From contig NZ_JAIWNB010000004.1 in assembly GCF_020215705.1 (NCBI RefSeq), positions 1 through 64,000 on the forward strand: DNA of 64,000 nt, written 5' to 3'. Both the position numbers and the translations under genes were made by a program. Origin of the DNA: Nonomuraea aurantiaca (GTDB lineage: Bacteria; Actinomycetota; Actinomycetes; Streptosporangiales; Streptosporangiaceae). Of this stretch, positions 1 to 8,461 are shown piece after piece. How positions within the stretch are numbered: position 1 is the first letter of the stretch; each line of letters starts with the position of its first letter. Under the pieces are notes generated by a model that worked only from the letters and a program-made list of their open reading frames with translations, searched no databases and had not been told where the DNA came from.

Positions 1-1
1 C

Positions 2-214
2 GAAGACCTGTGGATCCGCAACCTCACCATCACCACCGGCCTGGTCGACACCTACTCCACGCCGACCCTCCTGGACATGATCGCCGCCGGACGGCTGGAC
101 CCCAGCACATTCATCACCCACCGCTTCGCCCTGCAGGACATGGCCGCCGCCTACGAGACGTTCGCCGACCCGGCGGCGACCGGAGCTCTCAAGGTGGTCC
201 TGTCCCGAGGTTGA
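2..214 (+). CDS. Alcohol dehydrogenase (zinc/MDR type), C-terminal fragment cut by window edge
   Basis: The first 71 codons read without a stop and end at TGA 212-214. The peptide (EDLWIRNLTITTGLVDTYST, then a segment ending GALKVVLSRG) matches the last 70 residues of zinc-dependent alcohol dehydrogenases. In these the end of the substrate domain carries a DM.AAYETFADP helix followed by a final AL.KVVL strand. The N-terminal zinc and NAD(P) parts lie outside the window, so substrate and start cannot be judged. Family assignment is by recognisable C-terminal pattern only. Confidence 0.7.
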   Translation, partial: EDLWIRNLTITTGLVDTYSTPTLLDMIAAGRLDPSTFITHRFALQDMAAAYETFADPAATGALKVVLSRG

Positions 215-377
215 CGCCGGTCCGGCCGCACTACGAAGGAACCGCGTGCACGCCCAATTCCGCGCCCACGCCGTGGTCAGCACCTGAAAGGTTGATCCGC
301 TCCGATCTGCGTGGTCCTGGCCGGCTCCCCGCCGCGGCCCGTCCGGGCCCCGTTGTCCTGGCCCGGAGCCCGACGAC

Positions 378-640
378 TCATGACGCCCGCTCACTCCGGG
401 GCCGGACCACCGCGGCCGGGCAGGTGACGTGGTGCAGCACACGGCGGCTGTTCGCATAGCTGCTCATCGGTGAGCGCGCGCCCTTCGAGCCGTCGTAGCC
501 CACCACGATCTGCCCGTGGAGGGCCTCGACAGCTCGATGACGTTGCCCTTGCGCAGGTCCGTGGTCACCTCCGCACCCGGCGCCGGCTCGCGCGCCCGAT
601 TGGCGGCCTGGAGCGCTTCGGCGCAGTACAGCCTCATCCA
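378..640 (-). pseudogene. Decayed universal stress protein (UspA) copy
   Basis: Two minus-strand frames carry pieces of one Usp C-terminal domain. The upstream piece (frame ending at 464) has ALQAANRAREPAPGAEVTT and DLRKGNVIEL, like the middle of a Usp domain. After a frameshift near 530-540 the other frame continues with GQIVVGYDGS and ends NSRRVLHHVTCPAAVVRP before a TGA at 378-380. The second piece resembles the terminal ATP-loop region of Usp (VVGSRG...SVSRGVLHHAHCTVTVVR in the neighbour at 744-1619). The final Gly-Ser pair of the ATP motif is degraded. It lies on the opposite strand to the intact gene, so it is probably a decayed paralogue rather than a simple tandem duplicate. Boundaries are approximate. 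Confidence 0.5.
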
Positions 641-743
641 GGCTGACACCGGATGCCGTTGGTCCATCATCTCCAAGTTTTGGGGCTTCTGGCCCTGCCC
701 GGTTGGCCACCGACGGGCTGAAATGGAAAAGGGGGAATGTACG

Positions 744-1619
744 ATGCCTGATCTGATCGTGGTGGGTGTCGATGGTTCGGTGCCCGGATTCGACGCCGTG
801 GCATGGGCGGCCGACGACGCCTTTCGGATGCATGTGCCGCTGCGTAACGTCTGTGTGGTGGAAACCTGGCCGTACCAGGTGCCGCAGATTCCCGCACCTG
901 AGTGGGACGAGGCGCTGATCGAGAACGCGCAGAAGGTCCTGGCACAAGCCGAGGAGATCGCGCGCGAACGTCAGCCTACTGTCGAGGTGAGCACCGAGCT
1001 GATGACCGGAACACCGGCGGCCGTCCTTCGCGAGCAGGCCGGCGACGCGATCGAGCTGGTGGTCGGTAGTAGAGGGCTGGGTGGCTTCGCCGGGGCCGTA
1101 CTCGGCTCGGTCAGCATGAACGTCGCGGGCCAGGTGCCGGTTCCGGTGGTCGTCGTCCGGCCAAGGGCCGCTGTGGCCCACGGTGAGATCGTCGTCGGTC
1201 TCGATGGCTCCCCCACGTGCGAGCCCGCCCTGGCCTATGCCTTCCGGCAAGCCGAACTGCGCGGAAGCACATTGCGGGCGGTATACGCCTGGGCCCTGCC
1301 GTTCGCGCTGGCCGCCGGCTTCTCCTGCGACTTCGAAGCGTTGCGTGAGGCCCAACAGCGCGTCGCCGAGGAACAACTCGCGTCGTGGCGGGAGAGATAC
1401 CCACAGGTCAAGGTGATCGCGGACGTGCGGTGTGCCCACCCCGTCGATGCGCTCGCCGCCGCCGGTGACCGAGCCGACCTGCTGGTCGTCGGCTCGCATG
1501 GCAGGAGCGCGATCGGGTCGATCGTCCTTGGCTCGGTCAGCCGAGGCGTCTTGCACCACGCACACTGCACGGTGACGGTGGTGCGCGCCAAGGACGTACC
1601 TGCTCCGGCGCGCCGGTAG
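744..1619 (+). CDS. Universal stress protein, two tandem UspA domains
   Basis: This 291-aa protein has two Usp folds, residues about 1-145 and 150-288. Each begins with a (I)VVG.DGS strand-loop and ends with the ATP-binding pattern G-x2-G-x9-G-S (GSRGLGGFAGAVLGS, and GSHGRSAIGSIVLGS). Both motifs are intact, so nucleotide binding is likely. An in-frame ATG exists at 516, but 744 was chosen because a purine-rich AAAAGGGGG lies 8-9 bases upstream and the family's usual N-terminus starts there. Such double-domain Usp proteins in actinobacteria are typically induced by hypoxia or stasis; that regulation is family knowledge, not seen here. The gene stands alone, between a decayed Usp copy and the copper ATPase on the other strand. 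Confidence 0.9.
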   Translation: MPDLIVVGVDGSVPGFDAVAWAADDAFRMHVPLRNVCVVETWPYQVPQIPAPEWDEALIENAQKVLAQAEEIARERQPTVEVSTELMTGTPAAVLREQAGDAIELVVGSRGLGGFAGAVLGSVSMNVAGQVPVPVVVVRPRAAVAHGEIVVGLDGSPTCEPALAYAFRQAELRGSTLRAVYAWALPFALAAGFSCDFEALREAQQRVAEEQLASWRERYPQVKVIADVRCAHPVDALAAAGDRADLLVVGSHGRSAIGSIVLGSVSRGVLHHAHCTVTVVRAKDVPAPARR

Positions 1620-1658
1620 CCTCTGCGAGTTCCATCTCCATGACTTCCAGCCGCGCGT

Positions 1659-4238
1659 TCAGGTCATCGACTCATGCCCGGTCTTGCCGGTATCTCGGTT
1701 GGACTCGGAATCACCACCATCCCGCAAAACCGGGTCGGTGACAGCGGTGGACTCGGCTCCCGTTTCAACGGTGACGTGCTGATCGGGCGGGAGTGGCGGC
1801 GCCGGGGGCAGCGCCGGCGGGGTCAAGCGGCGCAGCCGGTTGGCATTGCCCACCACCGACAGCGACGACAGTGCCATCGCGGCGGCGGCGAAGACCGGGC
1901 TGAGCCGGATGCCGAGGAAGGGGTAGAGCACCCCCGCCGCGACCGGGATGCCGACCACGTTGTAGACAAATGCCAGGAACAGGTTCTGCCGGATGTTGCG
2001 CATCGTGGTCCGCGACAGCCGTACCGCGGTGACCACCCCACCGAGCGCGCCGGAGATCAACGTGATGTCGGAGGCCTCGATCGCCACGTCGGTGCCGGTG
2101 CCGATGGCGAAGCCGACATCGGCCTGGGCCAGCGCGGGCGCGTCGTTGATGCCGTCGCCGACCATGCCGACCCGCGCCCCTTCTCCCTGCAGGCGGGCGA
2201 TCTCGGCAGACTTGTGCGCGGGCAGCACCTCGGCCAGCACCCGGGTGATGCCGACCTGGCGGGCGATGGCCTCGGCCGTCCGCCGGTTGTCCCCAGTGAT
2301 CATCACCACCTGAAGTCCCAGCCGTTGCAGAGTCGCGACGGCCTGGCGGGAGTCGTCCTTGACGGTGTCGGCCACCGCGATCACCCCAGCGGGCTCGCCG
2401 TCTACAGCGACCATGATCGGGGTACGGCCCGCCCGGGCGAGGCGATCGGCCTCTTCCTCAAGCGCCGAGGTGTCGCCGAGCAGACGCTTCCCGCCGACCA
2501 GCACACGACGCCCCTCAACGGTCGCCGCGATGCCCTGCCCAGTGACCGATTCGAACTCCGACGGCTCGGTGAGGATCAGGCCGCGCCCGGTCGCGCCCTC
2601 GACCACGGCCTGGCCCAGGGGGTGCTCGGAGGAACGTTCGGCACAGGCGGCCAGGCGCAGCACCTCATCGGCCGCCCAGTCACCGTACGGAACGACGTCC
2701 GTGAGCGCCGGCTTGCCACGAGTGATGGTGCCGGTCTTGTCCAGGACGATCGTGTCGAGCCTGCACGCGGTTTCCAGGGCTTCGGCGTCGCGGATCAGGA
2801 TGCCGGACTGAGCCCCCTTCCCGGTGCCCACCATGATCGAAAGCGGGGTGGCCAGCCCGAGCGCGCACGGACAGGCGATGATCAGTACGGCTACCGCCGC
2901 CACCAATGCCAGCGTCAACGCCGGCGCCGGTCCGGCGACGAACCACACAGCGAACGTCACGATCGCGATGGCGATGACCACCGGGACGAAATAGCCGGAC
3001 ACCAGGTCGGCCAGCCGCTGGATCGGCGCACGGGAGGCTTGGGCGGCCTGGACGAGACGGATGATCTGAGCCAGCGCCGTTTCCGCGCCCACTTTCTCGG
3101 CCCTGAACGTGAACGATCCCGTCTGGTTGACCGTCGAGCCCACCACCTCATCGCCCGGACCCTTGTCCACCGGGATCGACTCGCCGGTCACCATCGACTC
3201 ATCCAGCGTCGAGCGCCCCTTGACGACGACCCCGTCGACCGGAACCTTCTCGCCCGGCCGTACGACCACCACATCGCCCGGCACGACGTCCGCGATCGGA
3301 ATCTCGATCTCCGCACCGTCGCGCTGGATCCGGGCAGTCCTGGCCTGCAGACCGATCAGCTTACGGATCGCCTCGCCGGTGCCCGCCTTGGCCCGTACCT
3401 CCAGCAAACGGCCGAGCAGGATCAGCGTCAGGATCACCCCGACGGCCTCGTAATAGACGTCACGGACCCCCTCCGGCAGCAAGCCGGGCGCGACCGTGGC
3501 CAACAGGCTGTAGCAGAAGGCGGCACTCGTACCCAGCGTGATCAGGCTGTTCATGTCCGCCGAGCGGTGCCGCAGAGCGAGCCAGCCCACGCGGTGGATC
3601 GGCCAGCCTGTATAGAACATCACCGGCGCGATCAGCGCGAGCTGCACCCAGCGGTTGAGCAGGAACTCCGGGATCCATCCCGCCCCGAAGAGCTCATGCG
3701 CCATGACGACGAACGCCACGGGCAGGGTCAGCACAGCCCCGACCAGGATCCGACGCGACAGGTCGGCGATCTCGGCACGCCGCTCCGTCGCCTCGACATC
3801 CTGCGAAGGCTGTTCGGCCAACGAAGGTGCGGTACCCGCGGCGACATCGTGACCGCCGCCGGAACCCGGTTCGACGATCAGGCGGCCGTGCACCATGTTC
3901 ATCCCGCAGGCGAAGCCGTACTCCCCCGCACTACCCGGCGGCAACTCCACGGTGGTCTTGGCAAAGGCAGGCAGCGCCCGGCTGACACCGAAGTCGGCGA
4001 ACACCACCCGGGAGGTGCAATCCCCGCTCTCTCTCCGGTTGAAGGTGAGCCGCACGGGGGTGCCCTGCCGTACCCGGATGATGTCCGGCGAGAAGCCGCC
4101 CCGTACGACGATCTCGATCTCCTGTACTCCGTCACGCAGCTCGGCCAGGCTGCTCTTGCGCGGCCCGAAGAAGTACCAGCCGAGGAAACCCAGCAAGGCC
4201 AGGGAGATACCGATCACGACCCAGTCGGTGGAGGTCAC
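1659..4238 (-). CDS. Copper-type P1B ATPase with N-terminal cupredoxin domain
   Basis: A 859-aa heavy-metal P-type ATPase that should pump Cu(I)/Cu(II) across the cytoplasmic membrane using ATP. A membrane helix at residues about 6-24 is followed by a cupredoxin-like domain (about 40-125) with the paired patterns GDCTSRVVF and YGFACGMNM. This replaces the usual HMA metal-binding domain. The ATPase core has the TGES actuator loop, the transmembrane CPC motif ([13 protein letters not shown]), the DKTGTIT phosphorylation site, SEHPLG and the GDGINDAP hinge. The start is GTG 4236-4238, overlapping the stop of the upstream small gene (GTGA), so the two are translationally coupled. The C-terminal tail of about 45 residues is hydrophilic and Pro/Asp-rich. 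CPC plus CGMNM favour copper; silver is possible. Confidence 0.93.
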   Translation of the reverse strand: MTSTDWVVIGISLALLGFLGWYFFGPRKSSLAELRDGVQEIEIVVRGGFSPDIIRVRQGTPVRLTFNRRESGDCTSRVVFADFGVSRALPAFAKTTVELPPGSAGEYGFACGMNMVHGRLIVEPGSGGGHDVAAGTAPSLAEQPSQDVEATERRAEIADLSRRILVGAVLTLPVAFVVMAHELFGAGWIPEFLLNRWVQLALIAPVMFYTGWPIHRVGWLALRHRSADMNSLITLGTSAAFCYSLLATVAPGLLPEGVRDVYYEAVGVILTLILLGRLLEVRAKAGTGEAIRKLIGLQARTARIQRDGAEIEIPIADVVPGDVVVVRPGEKVPVDGVVVKGRSTLDESMVTGESIPVDKGPGDEVVGSTVNQTGSFTFRAEKVGAETALAQIIRLVQAAQASRAPIQRLADLVSGYFVPVVIAIAIVTFAVWFVAGPAPALTLALVAAVAVLIIACPCALGLATPLSIMVGTGKGAQSGILIRDAEALETACRLDTIVLDKTGTITRGKPALTDVVPYGDWAADEVLRLAACAERSSEHPLGQAVVEGATGRGLILTEPSEFESVTGQGIAATVEGRRVLVGGKRLLGDTSALEEEADRLARAGRTPIMVAVDGEPAGVIAVADTVKDDSRQAVATLQRLGLQVVMITGDNRRTAEAIARQVGITRVLAEVLPAHKSAEIARLQGEGARVGMVGDGINDAPALAQADVGFAIGTGTDVAIEASDITLISGALGGVVTAVRLSRTTMRNIRQNLFLAFVYNVVGIPVAAGVLYPFLGIRLSPVFAAAAMALSSLSVVGNANRLRRLTPPALPPAPPLPPDQHVTVETGAESTAVTDPVLRDGGDSESNRDTGKTGHESMT

Positions 4239-4447
4239 GGCTGCCCTGCCCCCTTGTGATCCTCGCCCTGACGGTCATGCTGCGTGTCGCCGTCGTGGCC
4301 GCTCATGGATCGCATCATCATCAGCATCATGAGCGGGCAGCCCAGCAGGATGACCACGAGCAGGACCGTACTCGGCGGGGCGCCGGCCCAGACGGCCGCG
4401 ATCGCGGCCACGGCGGCGACAGCCGCCATGATCAGGTGCTGCTTCAT
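4235..4447 (-). CDS. Small membrane protein of copper operon (DUF2933-like)
   Basis: A 70-aa protein with one or two hydrophobic segments (residues about 5-20 and 25-47). A Met-rich turn ([10 protein letters not shown]) is followed by a His/Asp-rich tail ([17 protein letters not shown]). Two ATGs occur in a row; the second (4445-4447) sits 5 bases from a GGAGG and was chosen. The stop overlaps the GTG of the P1B ATPase, so this is the first gene of a two-gene operon. Met and His richness fits a role near copper, as in small membrane proteins found with copper exporters, but the biochemical role is unknown and the family name is tentative. Confidence 0.75.
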   Translation of the reverse strand: MKQHLIMAAVAAVAAIAAVWAGAPPSTVLLVVILLGCPLMMLMMMRSMSGHDGDTQHDRQGEDHKGAGQP

Positions 4448-4930
4448 CATGACCTCCGTGGGTTGTGGCATACATGCCGTTGGCGGATCGACCCCATGAC
4501 CGTCGTCACGAACACGATGAGCACGAGGATCCTGAGAACGACGAGTGCGGGGGATCAACGAAATACCAAGCACGTCGGTTTCCCTCCGTCCTTCTCTACT
4601 ACGCTCTCGCTAGCATGTGACGGAGACTTCCCCTGCGGCTATAGCAGAACGTCCTGATGATGGGGGTCGAAAGTCCCACCCACCCTGTACTACTGGTCGT
4701 AGTAGATGTGGACGAAGCACTTCATTTCGGAGCCACACGCCGGACCTCGATGAGTGCCTGCACCGCGTTCCCGGCGTCCTCGGCCCGCCCAGACTGCGGC
4801 ACCGTGCAAGCTCCGCAGCAGAGCGCAGGATGGCGTTGGTCCTGGGGGGTGGGGGCCCAACGGCCCTGGTCCTGACCACGGACCGAGCGCCACGTTGGAA
4901 GCAGGACAGCTGCAGGAGTGAACGAGCGAG
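4448..4930. other. Divergent intergenic region between copper operon and DUF305 gene
   Basis: About 480 bases without a convincing gene; open frames here lack family signal and ribosome sites. It must hold the promoters for the leftward copper operon and the rightward DUF305 gene. It contains a BlaI/CopY-like dyad at 4688-4704 and a lone TACTAC half-site at 4597-4602. No clear -35/-10 pair could be fixed. Confidence 0.5.
4688..4704. promoter_or_regulatory. Candidate BlaI/CopY-family operator (TACTAC-N5-GTAGTA)
   Basis: The sequence TACTACTGGTCGTAGTA is a perfect 6-bp inverted repeat with a 5-base spacer. TACTAC/GTAGTA half-sites are the known recognition pattern of BlaI/MecI/CopY-type winged-helix repressors. 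Its position between divergent copper-related genes fits copper-responsive control. No such repressor gene lies in this window, so the assignment rests on motif and context. Confidence 0.45.
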
Positions 4931-5527
4931 ATGAGATCTTCGATAACGGCGGCAATCGCCGCCGCCGCCGTCGGCGGGGCCGCCCTCGCCACCGCCCACC
5001 ACCAGCCCACCGCAGCCGCGGCGGGATGGCCGCAGACCGGCGGGCCGATGGGTGGGATGCACCGAGTTACGTTGAACAACGAGGCCGACTACCTGACCCA
5101 GATGGTGCCCCATCACCAGGAGGCGGTCGAGGCGGCCGGCCAGTTGCAGCGTTCGGGCCGGGCCGAGATGCGCGCTCTGGGCGCTTCCATCGTCAAGACG
5201 CAGGCTGCCGAGATCGCCACCATGAAGGCATGGCTGGCCACGTGGTACCCGGGCCGCGCGGCCGCGAGTTACCGGCCGATGATGGGCGATCTGTCCAAGC
5301 TGTCGGGCGACGCACTGGATCGAACGTTTCTCGAGGACATGATCGGCCACCACATGGCAGCGGTGATGATGACGCAGCAACTACTCATGCACGGCCGCAG
5401 CCGGCACCAGGAGATCACCGGCTTCGCCCGCACCGTACGCGACACCCAGCACGCCGAGATCTTCCAGATGCAGCAGCATCTGACCGACTGGTTCGACGGG
5501 CGCTGGCGGATGCCCTACGGACCGTGA
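4931..5527 (+). CDS. Exported DUF305 protein
   Basis: A 198-aa protein with an N-terminal Ala-rich signal-like helix (MRSSITAAIAAAAVGGAALA), then the two-helix repeats typical of DUF305: MVPHHQEAV near residue 58 and MIGHHMAAVMMTQQLL near residue 138. The paired His-His and Met-rich helices make a ferritin-like bundle thought to bind metal. DUF305 genes are common beside copper or heavy-metal resistance genes, and here the gene is divergent from the cupredoxin ATPase. It probably acts outside the membrane. The ribosome site is weak (GAGCGAG), so the start is likely but not certain. Confidence 0.87.
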   Translation: MRSSITAAIAAAAVGGAALATAHHQPTAAAAGWPQTGGPMGGMHRVTLNNEADYLTQMVPHHQEAVEAAGQLQRSGRAEMRALGASIVKTQAAEIATMKAWLATWYPGRAAASYRPMMGDLSKLSGDALDRTFLEDMIGHHMAAVMMTQQLLMHGRSRHQEITGFARTVRDTQHAEIFQMQQHLTDWFDGRWRMPYGP

Positions 5528-5609
5528 GGACGGCTACGTGGCTCCACCATCGCGCGGGCGCTCCAGCCGAACCCGCGGATCGTCCAGACCGGCGACAGCC
5601 CGCCGCGGG

Positions 5610-6566
5610 TCAGGCTTCCACGCCGAACTCGACCACGGCACGGCCGCGCAACCTGCCGTCGCGCAGCAGTTCCAGGGCCTTCGCGATCTCGGACAGGTCG
5701 AACCGTTCGACCTCCACACTGAGCTCCCCCGCGGCCAGGCGCTCGATCAGCGCCGGAGCCACCTCGCGAGCGCGCCGCTCGTGCCGGACCATGTTCACCG
5801 GAAGCAGCGCCACGTCGTCGAGCAGCCAGGACGGCAGATCGACCGTGACGGACGCCCCCAGCACGTAGCCGATCACGACGGCCCGGCCGCCGGGACGGAC
5901 CCACCGCGAGCGCTCGACCAGTCCGCTCCCGCCGAGCGTGTCGACCAGCAGGGACGCCGAGCGTGCCGCCGCCAGCTCCGCGACCGCCTCGGCGTCGTCG
6001 GTGACCACGCCGCGGATCCCCTCGGGCACCTGAGCGAGCTGGTCGGCCCGGCCGACCACCCCGGTCACCGAGGCTCCGGCCAGCCGGGCCTGCTGGGCCA
6101 CCATGGCACCCACCGCGCCGGCCGCGCCGGTCACGATGACCTCCTCGCCCGGTTCCAGGCGGGCGACGTCGTTCAGGGCGACGTACGCCGTTGTGGTCGG
6201 CACGAAGAACGACGCCGCGACCTCCGGGGGCAGCGGCGACGCCAGCGGGGTGACGGCCTTGGGCGAGACGCTGAGGCGTTCGCGCCAGCAGCCGTCGCGC
6301 AGCAGGCCGAGCGCGCCACCGCGAAGGAGCACCTGCGTGCCCGGAGCCAGCGTGTCGGCGTCCAGGACCACGCCGGCGGCCTCGACACCGCCCACGTACG
6401 GAAGCGGGGGCTTCATGCCGAAGGACCCGCCGGCGACGGTCAGGTCCAGATGCCCCAGCGCCGCCGCCCGTACCTCGACCAGCACCTCTCCGGGCTTGCG
6501 TACGGGCTCGGGCAGCTCCTCCACGACCGGCGGGGCGCCCCACTCGTGGAAGCGGGCCGCGCGCAT
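5610..6566 (-). CDS. MDR-family NAD(P)H quinone oxidoreductase-like enzyme
   Basis: A 318-aa medium-chain reductase with a GroES-like N-terminal domain (MRAARFHEWG, GGVEAAGVV) and a Rossmann domain whose nucleotide loop reads VTGAAGAVGAMVAQQA. The structural and catalytic zinc cysteines are absent, placing it with the zinc-independent quinone oxidoreductase/enoyl reductase branch. The start ATG 6564-6566 shares one base with the stop of the upstream hydrolase (TGATG), so it closes the leftward catabolic operon. A role in reducing a quinone or enone intermediate of the aromatic pathway is inferred from context only. Confidence 0.85.
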   Translation of the reverse strand: MRAARFHEWGAPPVVEELPEPVRKPGEVLVEVRAAALGHLDLTVAGGSFGMKPPLPYVGGVEAAGVVLDADTLAPGTQVLLRGGALGLLRDGCWRERLSVSPKAVTPLASPLPPEVAASFFVPTTTAYVALNDVARLEPGEEVIVTGAAGAVGAMVAQQARLAGASVTGVVGRADQLAQVPEGIRGVVTDDAEAVAELAAARSASLLVDTLGGSGLVERSRWVRPGGRAVVIGYVLGASVTVDLPSWLLDDVALLPVNMVRHERRAREVAPALIERLAAGELSVEVERFDLSEIAKALELLRDGRLRGRAVVEFGVEA

Positions 6567-7444
6567 CAGCCGCGTCCCTTGCCGGAGAAGCCCGCCGCCG
6601 AGCTCTTGGCCAGGAAGGCCAGGCTGAGCGGGTTGTAGCGGGCGGCCTGCTCGTGCTGGGGCCAGTGGCCGCACTCCTCGAACAGCTCCAGCTCCGAGCC
6701 CGCGATGGCCTCGTGCATGGCGGTGGCCTCCGGTACGTCGCCGAACGGGTTCTTGCGGCCCCAGACGATCAGCGTGGGCTGGGTGATCTTGGCCAGGTCG
6801 TCACGGCGAAGGATGTTGCGCAGGCGGGTGTCCATGTCCTGCAGGCATAGCAGATTGTCGAGGTTGGCCACGAACTCGGGCTCGTGGTAGATGGCGTGGC
6901 GCACCTCCACCAGCTCTTCGGTGGCGTCGGCCGGATCGGCCATCAGCAGCCGCAGCCGCTTGCGGGTCAGCTCCACGTCATCGCTGACCACGGCCTCGCG
7001 GGTGCTCGTCCGGATCCACTTCATGACCTCGGGGTTGGCCACGGTCCCGCCCGCGCAGAGCAGCTGCAGGCTGGCCACGCGGTCGGGGTGGTCGATCGCG
7101 GTACGCCCGCCGACCCAGCCGCCCAGCGACTCCCCCACGATGTGGGCGCGCTCGATGCCCACCGCGTCGAAATAGGCCAGCAGGTGGTCGACATAGCGCG
7201 GGATCTCGTAGGCGTAGTCGGGCTTGCCGGTGTAGCCGTGGCCCAGCATGTCGATGGCGTGGCACTCGTAGTCCGCCGCGTGCGCGGGCAGGTTGCGAGT
7301 GAACGCCTCGAGGTGGCCGCTGGTCCCGTGCAGGAACACCACGGGCTCGCCCGACCCGGCCCGGAGGCTGCGGGTGCGCACTCCTCCGGCGTCCACGTAC
7401 GAGACGCTCAGGCTCAGGGGGCTCAGTTCGGTCCAGATACTCAT
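6566..7444 (-). CDS. Alpha/beta hydrolase, meta-cleavage product hydrolase type (copy 1)
   Basis: A 292-aa alpha/beta hydrolase. The oxyanion segment FLHGTSGH is near residue 37, the nucleophile elbow VGESLGG puts Ser at residue 106, an acid-bearing strand reads TLIVWGRKNPFGD, and the catalytic His lies in ECGHWPQHE. This order and the GHWPQ.E signature resemble MhpC/BphD C-C hydrolases that cut ring-fission products. Its position one gene from the extradiol dioxygenase supports this. The start at 7444 was chosen over a much longer open frame because AAGGTGACG precedes it and homologous proteins begin there. Substrate unknown. Confidence 0.87.
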   Translation of the reverse strand: MSIWTELSPLSLSVSYVDAGGVRTRSLRAGSGEPVVFLHGTSGHLEAFTRNLPAHAADYECHAIDMLGHGYTGKPDYAYEIPRYVDHLLAYFDAVGIERAHIVGESLGGWVGGRTAIDHPDRVASLQLLCAGGTVANPEVMKWIRTSTREAVVSDDVELTRKRLRLLMADPADATEELVEVRHAIYHEPEFVANLDNLLCLQDMDTRLRNILRRDDLAKITQPTLIVWGRKNPFGDVPEATAMHEAIAGSELELFEECGHWPQHEQAARYNPLSLAFLAKSSAAGFSGKGRG

Positions 7445-7452
7445 CGTCACCT

Positions 7453-7593
7453 TCAGCGGTCGAGAGCGGGCTTGTCTTGGTTGATGCGGTGCACCTGGGT
7501 GTTGCTGCGGGCCGCGAGCAGGCGGCCCAGGATCGCGGCCAGCGCGACGACCGGCACGGCGACCAGCAGTTTCTTCGATGTGGACATGCTCAT
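7453..7593 (-). CDS. 46-residue single-span membrane protein of the catabolic operon
   Basis: A short reading frame lies wholly between the two hydrolase genes. Its product starts MSMSTSKK, has one hydrophobic helix (LLVAVPVVALAAILGRLLAA) and ends in a polar tail (HRINQDKPALDR). The ATG at 7591-7593 overlaps the TGA of the upstream hydrolase (ATGA). An alternative ATG at 7587 sits six bases after GGAGA. Lys before and Arg after the helix fit a membrane anchor, but function is unknown. It fills a gap that would otherwise break the tightly overlapped operon, which supports its reality. Confidence 0.6.
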   Translation of the reverse strand: MSMSTSKKLLVAVPVVALAAILGRLLAARSNTQVHRINQDKPALDR

Positions 7594-8447
7594 CTCCATG
7601 GGTCCTTGAGGGAGTCCAGGAACCCGGTGACCACCGCGTGGTAGGCGCCCGGTCGTTCCTCCTGCAGGTGGTGCGAGGCGTGGTCCATGACGTGCAGGTT
7701 CCCGCGCGGCACCATGCGGGCGAGCATGAGCGGATAGTCGGGCGTGAGGAAGGCGTCCTGCATGCCCCAGACGAACAGCGCGGGCGCCTGGATCTGGCCC
7801 AGTTCGGCGGTGAGGTCCTGCCATTCGCCGCGGGGCGAGTCCGACATGGCGGCCAGCTCCCGCTCCCCTGGGTCCAGGCTCTGCTCGTAGCGCAGGTCCA
7901 GGGTGGTCTCGGGCAGCCGGTCGCCGTCGTACCACTCCAGCCGGGTGATGAGGTCGCGCATCTTCTGCCGCGTGGGCCCCTCGCCGCCGTAGTAGGCGTC
8001 CCGGGCGGCGCGGCCGCGGCGGCCGTTCTCGGGCAGGGGCGCGAGCGGGCCGTAGAACACCGGCATGCTGCCGGTGATGACCAGGGAACGCACCCTTTCG
8101 GGGTAGCGGGCGGCCAGGCACAGCGCGATGGTGCCGCCCCAGGAGTTGCAGACGAAGTCGGCCTGCTCCACACCCAGCGAGTCCATGAGCGCGACGGTCT
8201 TGGCCGCGTGGAAGTCCCACATCGGGCCGGTGATGAGGCACTTCTCCGACTTGCCGTACTGCAGGATGTCGACGATCAGGCAGCGGCGGTCGGCGGCGAA
8301 CAGCGGCGCCACCGGGCCGAAGTCGCTCCACCCGGTGCAGCCGGGGCCGCCACCGTGCAGGAAGATCGTGTCCGCCCCCGAGCCCAGGTCGAGGTAGTGG
8401 TATTTGACGCCGTCGGCGTCGGCGTACGAACCGGTGGGGGGTTCCAT
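7590..8447 (-). CDS. Alpha/beta hydrolase, meta-cleavage product hydrolase type (copy 2)
   Basis: A 285-aa protein with the HGGGPG oxyanion motif at residues 31-36, as in BphD/HsaD hydrolases of 2-hydroxy-6-oxo-dienoates. The nucleophile elbow is CNSWGG (Ser102), where BphD enzymes usually have GNS.GG; the Gly-to-Cys change is mild. Acid strand LFVWGMQDAFLTPDY and a C-terminal MDHASHHLQEE supply the likely Asp and His. A near-perfect AAAGGAGG five bases before ATG 8445-8447 fixes the start. The cluster therefore has two different C-C hydrolase-like enzymes, suggesting two cleavage steps or two substrates; that is inference. Confidence 0.87.
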   Translation of the reverse strand: MEPPTGSYADADGVKYHYLDLGSGADTIFLHGGGPGCTGWSDFGPVAPLFAADRRCLIVDILQYGKSEKCLITGPMWDFHAAKTVALMDSLGVEQADFVCNSWGGTIALCLAARYPERVRSLVITGSMPVFYGPLAPLPENGRRGRAARDAYYGGEGPTRQKMRDLITRLEWYDGDRLPETTLDLRYEQSLDPGERELAAMSDSPRGEWQDLTAELGQIQAPALFVWGMQDAFLTPDYPLMLARMVPRGNLHVMDHASHHLQEERPGAYHAVVTGFLDSLKDPWR

Positions 8448-8461
8448 ATCGCCTCCTTTGG

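Noticed and set aside
1674..4259. An 861-codon open frame antisense to the P1B ATPase
   Set aside because: High-GC codon bias opens the opposite strand; the translation is Arg/Asp/Gly-rich and without motifs, while the ATPase frame has all family motifs.
5571..5610. ACCCGCGG/CCGCGGGT inverted repeat between convergent genes
   Set aside because: The 8-bp arms are 24 bases apart and GC-rich; too weak to call a terminator.
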